Shown: in pieces, positions 52,062-60,304 of the stretch | Position numbering within the stretch: the stretch's first letter is position 1 | Layout of the letters: every line of letters begins with the position of its first letter | From: Calothrix sp. PCC 6303 | Lineage (GTDB): Bacteria > Cyanobacteriota > Cyanobacteriia > Cyanobacteriales > Nostocaceae | Length of the DNA: 64,000 bases | Assembly (NCBI RefSeq): GCF_000317435.1 | Contig: NC_019751.1 | Span: forward strand, 3,224,001 to 3,288,000 | Direction of reading: 5' to 3' | The notes under the pieces: model-generated | The model's database searches: none | What the model was told of the DNA's origin: nothing | The model's input: the letters and a program-made list of their open reading frames with translations, nothing else | Made by a program: the position numbers and the translations under genes

Positions 52062-52344
52062 ATCAACCAAACTACTAAACCAAGAAAAAAGATGTCTCAA
52101 TGAATCTTGCGTCAGTATTTTTCACGGCGTATTAGTACAAATACACTTTAAATTGGGCAATCTAACTTTTCTGTACTGCTTCTCTGTAAACATAACAGTC
52201 ACATAAGAATCGTAAGGGAAGTAGCTGCATAAACTCCTTTCTAGTAAGGGTTTTAAGATATTTACATTTTGAAATCTACTGCTATTTTCGCCTTCTCAGT
52301 CACATGACAGTCACATAAGAATTATACACAGGTGATGGAGGTAC
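52062..52344. other. Intergenic region with short direct repeat
   Basis: CAGTCACATAAGAAT occurs at about 52196 and again at about 52310. Apart from this pair no feature is seen in the 283 bases after the methyltransferase gene. Confidence 0.4.
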
Positions 52345-52608
52345 TCATGCCCAAAATGGTACATACTTGGCGTGTTTTCTGGATGTGTTGTCTGGATCGT
52401 AAGGTTTTATCAAGTCTTCATTAATTGTGTCAGCAATAATACGGGAAGCCATAGAATAATTTTCATCTTTTATCGAGAAACGCTCTCGTAATGATGAGTT
52501 TGTCATGTGGTCATTTGAGACATGGCGTAAGCAAGCATGTTGGTAACAAGCTCGAACTCTATCGGCTTTATCCATATCAGCTAATTTTTTGTAACCCACA
52601 TTCCGCAC
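52345..52608 (-). pseudogene. C-terminal fragment of an AlbA/RecG-like ATP-binding regulator
   Basis: RVRACYQHACLRHVSND followed by MTNSSLRERFSI, ASRIIADTINEDLIKPYDPD and KYVPFWA is the usual last 75 residues of the long ATP-binding, AlbA_2-type regulators called RecG-like. Those proteins have about 400-500 residues, so the N-terminal catalytic parts are missing. The 5' end of the fragment runs into the inverted repeat of a MITE (52597 on). I infer loss of the upstream part with or after the insertion. Confidence 0.65.
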
Positions 52609-52782
52609 CCTAGGGTGTCACATAGCATAATCACTTAGATTATTCTATTTTGTAAGCTATAAATTATGCCTTTTAAGTTCGCTTTATCCGTTAATATAAG
52701 GAGCTTAGGTATATTACATGGCTTTATTCCCTTATGAAAATCGGTAAAAACCGATTGTGACAGTTGAGGGTGCGGAATGTCG
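52597..52782. mobile_element. MITE-like element with AGGGTGCGGAATGT ends
   Basis: The left end ACATTCCGCACCCT (52597-52610), a four-base gap and TGTCACA are matched in inverse by TGTGACA (52756-52762), a few bases and AGGGTGCGGAATGT (52767-52780). The element is about 186 bp, AT-rich and non-coding. It interrupts the AlbA/RecG-like fragment. Confidence 0.7.
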
Positions 52783-52960
52783 GTTGTAAGCAAAAAGTAT
52801 TACTGTGAACTTCTGTATAGTAATTACATGAATCTTTGTAAAAGAAGAGTTTGTTCAAATTTTACAAACTGTGAGTATACGGATTAAACGACAAAACTAG
52901 TTATTAATTATATAGCATGGTTACTGGTAAGCGATCGCGCTTATTTCCCTCCCTGCCAAT

Positions 52961-55924
52961 TTAGTAATACTGCCTTATATACTCGTAAGCCTTGCCAAAC
53001 AACTCCTTATCCTGATGCAGGGCATATTTCAACAGGGTTTTCCGCAATGCTTGTTTGACTTCCCTTTCTCCTGCGCTAGTTTGCTGCCAACCAGGAAACC
53101 TTACCAAACGCACGATTTCATCGATATCATTGACAATTCGTTCCACCATTTTCGGGGTTTGGTCGTTGCGAACTTCTGTAAATAATTCGGTTAGTGCTGC
53201 TTTTCCTCTGTCTTCGTCTTTTTCGACGGGTGTATCTTTCTCTGCTATCAGCAAATCTCTTGCAAGGTCGAGTAATTCTTTGAGAAAGGTGACGCTGTAG
53301 ATTTGCCCCTGTTCGTGACGTTCTTTGATTGCTTCTAAACGTTGGGATAATGCCAAAAAACGGGGGTTTCCGATATGTTTGCGAAGACGATTGGCAATTT
53401 TGATCTCGATTTCCTGGGATTTTTTGCGGGGATCGGGAGAATTGAGGACTACTTCTAATAGTTCAGCATCGAGGACTATTTCATCGAGATCATCGCGTAC
53501 CGCTTCGACGGTAATATTTTCGTGGATGAGTTCGATGGTTTTTGCTCCTAATGCGTGCCAAATCAGTCTACCCATACCTGTTGTCGGTTGTACGGAGACG
53601 TATATTTGGGACAGCCATTTGTAATCAACTTCGTACTGTTGCAAAATCGGGTCGGGTGATATTGCTTCCCACAGGTTAGAGAGGTGGCTGTAATCTGCCG
53701 CAAAAGCATCGCGGGTATCGTTGTTGGGTAAACATTCCTGTGCTGCAATTAGTCCTTCGTAACCTGTTAAGCTACGGTCTACTCCCAGAAAGTAAACAAG
53801 GCATTTTTGTATTGCTCCTGGTAGCTGGTTTTTCAAGGTGGCAATTCCAGATACCACTTGTTGAAAACCTTCCTCGTCAAATTCTAGCGCTTGGGCAACA
53901 TCATCAAATACACCCAAATAATCTACGACTAAACCGTGGGTTTTTTGGCTGCCGTAGGTGCGGTTGGTGCGACAGATGGCTTGGAGTAAGGTGTGTGCTT
54001 TCAGGGGTTTATCTAAATACATCGCTTGTAGGATGGGTGCATCAAATCCCGTCAGCAACTTGGCTGTGACTACCAAAATCTTCATCTGGTCACTGCGATC
54101 GCGGAATCGATCCAAGAGTTTTTCTTCTTGATCGCGGGTGCGTTGATAGGGTTTAAAGCGTTCGTCCTTACCTGTGGCGGAAATTATGACTTCGAGCGCT
54201 TCCTTGGGTAAGTGTTTTTCTAGTTCGGCTTGGTACAACAAGCAACATTCTTGGTCGTAGGTGACAACCATTGCTTTAAAGCCGTTGGGAGCGACTTTTT
54301 CTTGATAATGTTGGGCAATGTCGGCACAAATATTTGCTATTCGCTCAGGTGCTTTGACCAGTACCGCCATTCTTGATGCTGCTTTGGCGAGGTTTTCCCG
54401 ATCGAGGTCGGATAATCCCCCGGTTAACTCGGCATACGCTTGGTCGATCGCATCATGATCGATGTGCATTTCCAGCAAACGTGGTTCAAAGTGTAGGGGT
54501 AAAGTTGCCCTGTCGCGGAGCGATTCTTCAAAACCATAGCGACTCATATAACCGCGTTCGTCTTCTTCTGCACCAAAAGCATAAAAGGTGTTTCTGTCCC
54601 TTTGGTTAATGGGTGTACCTGTAAAGCCAAACAGAAAAGCATTTGGTAATGCTGCCCGCATTTTAATACCAAGGTCACCTTCTTGGGTACGGTGGGCTTC
54701 ATCTACAAGCACGATGATATTCTCACGGGGGTTGAGGACACCATCAGCTTCCCCAAATCTAAAGATGGTGGTAATGATAATTTTGCGGGTGTCCTGTTTG
54801 AGTAGCTTTTCTAATTCTGCGCGGGTTTCGGCTTTAACTAGGTTGGGTATATCGGAAGCGTGGAAAGTGGCACTAATTTGGGCATCTAAATCCAGGCGAT
54901 CGACAACAATGATGACTGTGGGGTTACGCAGTCGTGCTTGTAACCGCATTTTTTGAGCCGCAAACACCATTAACAGCGATTTACCCGAACCTTGGAAATG
55001 CCAAATTAACCCTTTTCTGGGTCTACCAGCCAACACACGGTCAACAATCTTATTGACAGCTTCGTATTGTTGATAGCGGCAGATGATTTTGATGCGGCGC
55101 TTTTTCTTGTCGGTGGCAAATAATGTGAAGTGATTGAGGATATCGAGAACAACAGAGGGGTTATGTAGGGATGCGATCGCTTGTTTGAGTCCAGCAAGGC
55201 TGTTGGGTGGTGTGTCATCATCTAGTCGCCAAGTTCCCCACAATTCCATCGGCATTCGGATGGAACCGTAGCGAATTTCTTTGCCTTCGGTGGCGACGCT
55301 GAAGACGTTACAGGCAAATAATTCGGGGACGTATTTTTCATAATCGTCATGTACCTGCAATGCTCCATCTACCCAACTTACTGCTTTTCGCACGGGGGTT
55401 TTGGCTTCTATCAGCACCAGGGGAAAGCCGTTAACCAACAGAACTAAATCTGCACGGCGTGATTCTGCACCAGCGCGGTAGGTATATTGGCTGGTGAGGA
55501 TATATTGGTTATTTTCTAGGTTATCAAAGTCGATGAGGCGGACTGTTGTGTGTTCGTAGTTAGTGCCAAAGGGCATAGTGCGATCGCCCCGTAACCATGT
55601 GGTAAATTCTTCGTTAGCGCGGATCAGTCCATCACTGCGGACTGACAGCAATATTGCCCGTAAGCGGTAGAGAACTTCTTCGGCTCGGTTGGGGTTAGCG
55701 GCGATTTCGGGATTGAGGCGAATTAAGGCATCGCGGACAAAGGTTTCAACGAAGACTTCTTGAGGTTGGCGGGGAATATTTTGTGAGGGGAGGTAGTGCC
55801 AACCGACACCGTTGATTTTGCGGTTTGTGCGGGATAAACCGGGTTGAGGTGGTGTAGTTTGGGTTACTTTACCGCAGAGGATATCACGGATAAAGGCTTC
55901 GACGGTGTTGGCTTCGTTAAACAT
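52961..55924 (-). CDS. hsdR: Type I restriction endonuclease, R subunit
   Basis: This 987-residue protein is of normal HsdR length. The N-terminal nuclease domain shows RADLVLLVNGFPLVLIEAKTP (PD...ExK, near residues 155-175). The SF2 translocase has motif I FQGSGKSLL near residue 311 and motif II LVDEAHRTQ near residue 405. GFTGTPI and LLTGFDAP are further helicase motifs. It cuts unmethylated DNA only when bound to an HsdM2-HsdS core. It overlaps the hsdS gene by 8 bases. No hsdM gene is present in the window, so its complex cannot form from this locus alone. Confidence 0.92.
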   Translation of the reverse strand: MFNEANTVEAFIRDILCGKVTQTTPPQPGLSRTNRKINGVGWHYLPSQNIPRQPQEVFVETFVRDALIRLNPEIAANPNRAEEVLYRLRAILLSVRSDGLIRANEEFTTWLRGDRTMPFGTNYEHTTVRLIDFDNLENNQYILTSQYTYRAGAESRRADLVLLVNGFPLVLIEAKTPVRKAVSWVDGALQVHDDYEKYVPELFACNVFSVATEGKEIRYGSIRMPMELWGTWRLDDDTPPNSLAGLKQAIASLHNPSVVLDILNHFTLFATDKKKRRIKIICRYQQYEAVNKIVDRVLAGRPRKGLIWHFQGSGKSLLMVFAAQKMRLQARLRNPTVIIVVDRLDLDAQISATFHASDIPNLVKAETRAELEKLLKQDTRKIIITTIFRFGEADGVLNPRENIIVLVDEAHRTQEGDLGIKMRAALPNAFLFGFTGTPINQRDRNTFYAFGAEEDERGYMSRYGFEESLRDRATLPLHFEPRLLEMHIDHDAIDQAYAELTGGLSDLDRENLAKAASRMAVLVKAPERIANICADIAQHYQEKVAPNGFKAMVVTYDQECCLLYQAELEKHLPKEALEVIISATGKDERFKPYQRTRDQEEKLLDRFRDRSDQMKILVVTAKLLTGFDAPILQAMYLDKPLKAHTLLQAICRTNRTYGSQKTHGLVVDYLGVFDDVAQALEFDEEGFQQVVSGIATLKNQLPGAIQKCLVYFLGVDRSLTGYEGLIAAQECLPNNDTRDAFAADYSHLSNLWEAISPDPILQQYEVDYKWLSQIYVSVQPTTGMGRLIWHALGAKTIELIHENITVEAVRDDLDEIVLDAELLEVVLNSPDPRKKSQEIEIKIANRLRKHIGNPRFLALSQRLEAIKERHEQGQIYSVTFLKELLDLARDLLIAEKDTPVEKDEDRGKAALTELFTEVRNDQTPKMVERIVNDIDEIVRLVRFPGWQQTSAGEREVKQALRKTLLKYALHQDKELFGKAYEYIRQYY

Positions 55925-57134
55925 TCACACCTATCCCCTTGCTTTTTGTTATTAGTTCTCGCAAATACTTTAAAGTAGCTTGTGCTTCATCTATCCTTTG
56001 GGACACAGAAGATAAAGTATTTTCTAATTGTTCTAATTTCTCAACAGCTACTTCTTGTATGGAAAATGGAGTTAGTGGTATTTGAAGCTCTCGCTGTCGT
56101 TGGATTCCAATATATGATCTTGTGGATTGTCGGCTATATGATACAAGCTGCCTTTGGAAGAAAGAAGAACGAAAAACAAGATAAAGATACTTTGCTAAAA
56201 GCCGCTCCTCTTTTTGAATACGGTAGTAAGTAACTTGCGGTGTGAGCATTACAAACTCAGTTTTTATCCCATGTAAAATCGCAGTTTCTCCTACTGTTCC
56301 TTTATGCGTCAGTAAAACATCTCCTTCTTTTGCAAAACCAATTCTTAGTGATAAAGCAAGCTCTTTTGATATATATTTACACTCATTAAAATTAATCTTT
56401 CCATCCACAACATCAGAAGCCATCAGAAAGGGAATGCCAATTTCCACATAATCTTTACCTTTGGGATGCTTTTCACCATGATTACCATCCTGCGGAGGAG
56501 CAATAATCTTTTCATCAATTAATTGTTGTATTTTTACAATATTTGCTAACTGCTCATTAGTTTGAAAATCAATGTATGATTGCAAAAGAATCTTGATATC
56601 ATGATGCAGTTGATATAATTTTTCCAAAGTATTTGATGCATTTATTAATACATTTGCTAACTGTTCCTGTTCTTCTGGAGGTGGTAAAGTAAACTCAAAT
56701 TTAGCAAGACTTGTCCAATTTGTTCTCGGTGAAAGTGACCCTGCTGAAGTCCCTACAGCGTATTCAAAAAAACGATCTGTTTGACAAATAAACGGTAAAA
56801 ATTCAGGAATTAGAGCTTTCGGATTAGCACTTTCAAATACGTAAATATCACCAGAGCAAACCCCCTCAAAATCAGCTACAGCAACCTTTCGCTGATATGC
56901 TCGACGCTTACCAAATAAAACCTGTCCTGGCTTAAATTTGCTAGTAAAAGTTATTCCCTCAGCTACAAGTCCCCAACGCCGAATCCGTAAATCATCAGGG
57001 TCAATATGCTCAAGCCCCACGTATCGCTCAATACCTTCCGCTTCTGGATTCGCAGCACGTTCTTTGCTGAGGCGCACCACATCCCCAAACTTTACCAATT
57101 TCCACCCTGGTTTTAACGTATCAGCTTGTATCAT
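55917..57134 (-). CDS. hsdS: Type I restriction specificity subunit
   Basis: This 405-residue protein has two target-recognition halves. The first begins WKLVKFGDVVRLSKERAANP and ends FTLPPPEEQEQLANVLI with a coiled helix. The second contains YVEIGIPFLMASDVVDGKI, KGTVGETAIL and ends LQIPLTPFSIQEVAVEKLEQLE with another long helix. This is the usual TRD1-helix-TRD2-helix layout. It lies 7 bases after the HigA/IrrE gene and overlaps hsdR. The DNA target cannot be read from sequence. Confidence 0.9.
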   Translation of the reverse strand: MIQADTLKPGWKLVKFGDVVRLSKERAANPEAEGIERYVGLEHIDPDDLRIRRWGLVAEGITFTSKFKPGQVLFGKRRAYQRKVAVADFEGVCSGDIYVFESANPKALIPEFLPFICQTDRFFEYAVGTSAGSLSPRTNWTSLAKFEFTLPPPEEQEQLANVLINASNTLEKLYQLHHDIKILLQSYIDFQTNEQLANIVKIQQLIDEKIIAPPQDGNHGEKHPKGKDYVEIGIPFLMASDVVDGKINFNECKYISKELALSLRIGFAKEGDVLLTHKGTVGETAILHGIKTEFVMLTPQVTYYRIQKEERLLAKYLYLVFRSSFFQRQLVSYSRQSTRSYIGIQRQRELQIPLTPFSIQEVAVEKLEQLENTLSSVSQRIDEAQATLKYLRELITKSKGIGVNV

Positions 57135-57141
57135 CTTGTAC

Positions 57142-58248
57142 TTATTCTACCCCTTGCAAACAAAAACTCTCCTTAAACCCATTCATCCAAGAGGGATCAA
57201 TTATATGATCGTGTTGCAGTCTTCCGACAACGATACCAGGGTGAATACCAATACGTTCTGCAAAATCAGCAACATCATTTTTAGATTTCAGTTGTGTTAA
57301 CCCTTCTGCGTACTCAGGTGGTATTAAAAAATCCCGCGACCATTCATCAGCTTCCCGTTCTGGCTCAGATTCTAAACTTTCTCCACTATTCCATTCATCC
57401 AGAAAAATATTCTCTTTATCATGTAGCAAAATATGTGCGGCTTCATGGAAGAAATTAAACCAGAAGCGGTCATTAGTTTTACCATAAAGCGAAAGCTGAA
57501 TCAGTGCCTTATGGGGATTTAACCACCGTGCTACACCACTGACGTGTGCTTTGGGAATTGATGGTACTAACACCAGCACAACCCCCGCTTCCCAGCACAA
57601 CTTTTGGATTTTTGATTCAAATTCCTCTGGTGGTAACACCGTCAACGTGCGAATTTCCCGCACCGCTCTTTCAAACTTTGATTTACTGTACTTAGGACAG
57701 TCCAGTTTTTCTGCTTCTATTTCACCCAACCGCAACCATGCAGAAATAGCACCAACATCACTTTGTTCTTCGCGGGTGCGACGAAAGGCAACTTCCATAC
57801 TTGCGTAGCATTTCTCCCAATCTTCCGGGGAAGCAACACCGAAAAATTGCAGTAACTTTTTTACCAAATCAGCTTTATTCTTGGCGATTAAACGGCACTT
57901 GGGAATGACACCTTGGTTCATCAAATCCTTAACTGGCAACTTATCTAACCAAGATGTCCATCCCTGTAAGCGGCTTTCTTCTTCTTTCCTGGCTAAAGCA
58001 GCACGATATTGGGCTTCATACCTGAGCCAAAATGCTGCTGTACTCCCTAAAACCCGTTCTAACTTCAGGGCAGTTTCTTCATTAAGAGGTGCTTTGCCAT
58101 TAATTAACTGGCTAATATATTTGGTGCTGTAACCTAAACGCTCTGCTAACTGTGCTTGTGTCCAATCACGCTCTTCCAAAAACTCAGCGATCGCATCACC
58201 AGGGGAAGATACCCAATCGGGAGCAAAAGGACGGCTGGTCTTAGTCAT
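57142..58248 (-). CDS. HigA-type XRE / ImmA-IrrE metallopeptidase antitoxin
   Basis: The start at ATG 58248 has GGAGAT seven bases upstream and overlaps the end of the toxin gene (ATGACTAA). The 368-residue protein begins with a HigA-like XRE domain (DAIAEFLEERDWTQAQLAERLGYSTKYISQLINGKAPLNEETALKLERVLG). It ends with a DUF955 domain: FHEAAHILLHD gives the HExxH zinc site, and EREADEWSRDFLI is the downstream acidic ligand region. ImmA/IrrE proteins cleave or modulate repressors. Here it is joined to a HigB-type toxin and to type I restriction genes, a common linkage. Confidence 0.88.
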   Translation of the reverse strand: MTKTSRPFAPDWVSSPGDAIAEFLEERDWTQAQLAERLGYSTKYISQLINGKAPLNEETALKLERVLGSTAAFWLRYEAQYRAALARKEEESRLQGWTSWLDKLPVKDLMNQGVIPKCRLIAKNKADLVKKLLQFFGVASPEDWEKCYASMEVAFRRTREEQSDVGAISAWLRLGEIEAEKLDCPKYSKSKFERAVREIRTLTVLPPEEFESKIQKLCWEAGVVLVLVPSIPKAHVSGVARWLNPHKALIQLSLYGKTNDRFWFNFFHEAAHILLHDKENIFLDEWNSGESLESEPEREADEWSRDFLIPPEYAEGLTQLKSKNDVADFAERIGIHPGIVVGRLQHDHIIDPSWMNGFKESFCLQGVE

Positions 58249-58459
58249 GGTAATCTCCAATGAAAACAATACAAACAGCAGTAACCTTTGACCAATCAAT
58301 GCTTCCATCCTCACTAAGAGGAATGGGATCGTTATCTGGCTTAAATACAAGTCGTTTACCACCTTCTAGGTTTACTGCAAATTCACCTGCTCTGTCTCCT
58401 TTTAAAGGATGGGGATGACCTATAACTAATTCTGTGACACAACTAGCAACACCGATCAT
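58241..58459 (-). pseudogene. HigB/RelE-type toxin, N-terminally truncated at the IS end
   Basis: Only 72 residues remain, starting with ATG formed close to the IS630 border. HPLKGDRAGEFAVNLEGGKRLVF, DNDPIPLSEDGSIDWSKV and CIVFIGDYHD are the C-terminal two thirds of a HigB-type toxin. The first 30 or so residues, including the N-terminal helix pair, are missing. The reading frame stops being toxin-like at 58459, where the IS terminal TA lies. Loss of the helices should inactivate it. Confidence 0.7.
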
Positions 58460-59635
58460 AAGTAGGTGGGCGAGAAAATTTATAACTATGTAACGAAAAT
58501 TTAACCAGAGCGACTAGAGTCAAATTTAATACGTCTTGTACTGTAGTTACTTTTTTCCCCTCTAGCTTTAACGCCATCAATCACGGCGTAAGCGAGGTCT
58601 AACTCGTCATCAAATGTTTGCCCACGTAGTTCGTCTTTTTTTAGGTGCTGCCACTCTAATTCAATTGGGTTCATCTCGGAGCAGTATGCGGGCAGAAAAA
58701 AGATGTACAAACCCATGTTTTCCCACTTGGACCATAGCTTTTGCACTTCTTTACATCGGTGTATCGATCCGTTATCCTGCACAATTACCCTAATGCGCCC
58801 CGTTCTTTGAGCTTCAGTTGCTTCTATTTCCATCATCTCGATGTAAGATTTACGACTAACAGCACCAATCACCAGACCGTAAACAAAGCTGATTAAAGGT
58901 TGAAGAAAGCCGATAATACTTAATCTCCGTCCACGACGCTGGGTTTGCTCTAAACGTTTTTGCTCACCTTTGAAGTAATAAGTGTAACCTGGTTCGCTCC
59001 ATACACAAAATCCTGATTCATCTAGATACTTTAGGTCTATTTCTCCAGACGCAGCAGATAATTCCAACATATCTAGGTCTGCTTGTTTGTTTGCTCGTGC
59101 TATCGGGTTTTGCTTGCCTTTGTGACTCTTCCTTGCTCGCTTCCAATTGACCCCCTTTTTTTGAGCACCCGCCTTAATCTGTCGGGACTCAGTTTAATTG
59201 AGCGATCGCGTTCTAATTTTTGTGCGAGTTGAAGGCTATTGTATGTACGCGGTTCGTTTTTCAGGCATTCTTCCAAAAATATGATGTCTTCTTCTTGCCA
59301 TTTTGACTTTCCCCCTCAACCAGGTAGTTCCCAAAGTCCTTCTAGACCTTTGTTTTTCCAGCTGTGTAAAACCTCTCTTACCGTTTGTTGAGTCAAATTA
59401 AAGTGAGCAGCTATTTTTTCTACATACCAGCCATGTGCATTTAGCCTAATTATTTCTGCTCGATCTTTTACTTTCTGTGGTACTTCCGCAGTTCTTAGCT
59501 GTAACAGGGTTTTGTCTTGCTCACGAGTCAAGAATATCCTTAAACGAGCGCCCATATATTAAGTCACCTCGGTAGATGCATTCTCCGTATTTACTTATCT
59601 TTACATAGTTTGGTTTTTTCTTGCCTACCTACTTA
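58459..59635 (-). mobile_element. IS630/Tc1-type insertion sequence
   Basis: The left end reads TAAGTAGGTGGGCGAGAAAA (58459 on) and the right end, in inverse, TAAGTAGGTAGGCAAGAAAA. Both continue into a shared ...AACTATGTAA. The element is bordered by TA on both sides, the IS630 target. It is about 1.17 kb, with the transposase on the minus strand. Genes on both sides lack their 5' parts. Confidence 0.85.
58501..59555 (-). pseudogene. IS630 transposase, interrupted
   Basis: The N-terminal part (from 59555) has a HTH region (VKDRAEIIRLNAHGWYVEKIAAHFNLTQQTVREVLHSW). It ends at TGA (59318-59316) in WELPG-stop-GGKSKW. The same frame then continues KWQEEDIIFLEECLKNEPRTY as a normal IS630 linker to VLKKRG. 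There a shift at A7-G5 (CTCAAAAAAAGGGGG, about 59150-59165) leads to the DDE part. Catalytic residues are Asp in YLDESG, Asp in VQDNGSIH and Glu in NPIELEW. The A7 site may be a normal programmed frameshift, but the TGA looks like a CGA-to-TGA nonsense mutation. Confidence 0.8.
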
Positions 59636-60182
59636 CAAGAGTTGTTTGAGTGGAGTTATTAAAGCAAGCCGGGATGCAGCGGGGGCTAATATTTCCCTAC
59701 AAACGGCAGAGGAACTTACTTCTTCGATTGTCACTAAATTATTCGAGCCAATTGCCGCAAAGATGGAGCCTATGCGGATGGGAGAAATGGAAAGATTAAT
59801 ACAAGTTGCTAGATATTATGGCACGCTCTTAAACCCGCAGATGTACGAATTGAGAAGTTTGGAACACCTTATTACTGGCTATCCTTCTCATAGCTTTGCG
59901 ATCGACTATGAAGAGGCAAAAAGTCTATTTGGCGACAGTGGTGTTACTGTTACTCGACCAACGGAGTTAGAGCAAGCTTTAGAAAGATTTCTTATTGAGC
60001 AAGATGTCCCTATTCGATGGCCAGGGAAGAGCATCTGCAACTTAGCAGATCTATTTCCTTCACCTGAAGAGTCTGATAACTCCACTCACAATGGTCATTC
60101 GCCAGAAGAAGCTTCTAAAAATGGTGCCGGAGAGGTAGTTGCGGTAGGCATGACAAGCGGTCAACAGAGTACGGTGAATTGA
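59636..60182 (+). pseudogene. SDH-family Clp-fold serine proteinase, 3' part
   Basis: SGVIKASRDAAGANISLQTAEELTSSIVTKLFEPIAAKMEPMRMGEMERLIQVARYYG, then LITGYPSHSFAIDYEEAKSLF, matches the C-terminal half of the SDH_sah/ClpP-fold serine proteinase family. The N-terminal half with the Ser/Lys catalytic residues is missing. An ORF with ATG 59610 exists only because it reads through the IS right end. The final 60 residues are hydrophilic and low-complexity. Confidence 0.65.
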
Positions 60183-60304
60183 ATAAGAACTAGCAGTGCG
60201 ATAAAGTCCTCTCCTCATGGAGTGTTGTTTCTAGATCGATCTCACCTTTTTTGATACGTTACAGACAAATTTTGTATGAATCCTCCTATATGGAAGGCAA
60301 AACC

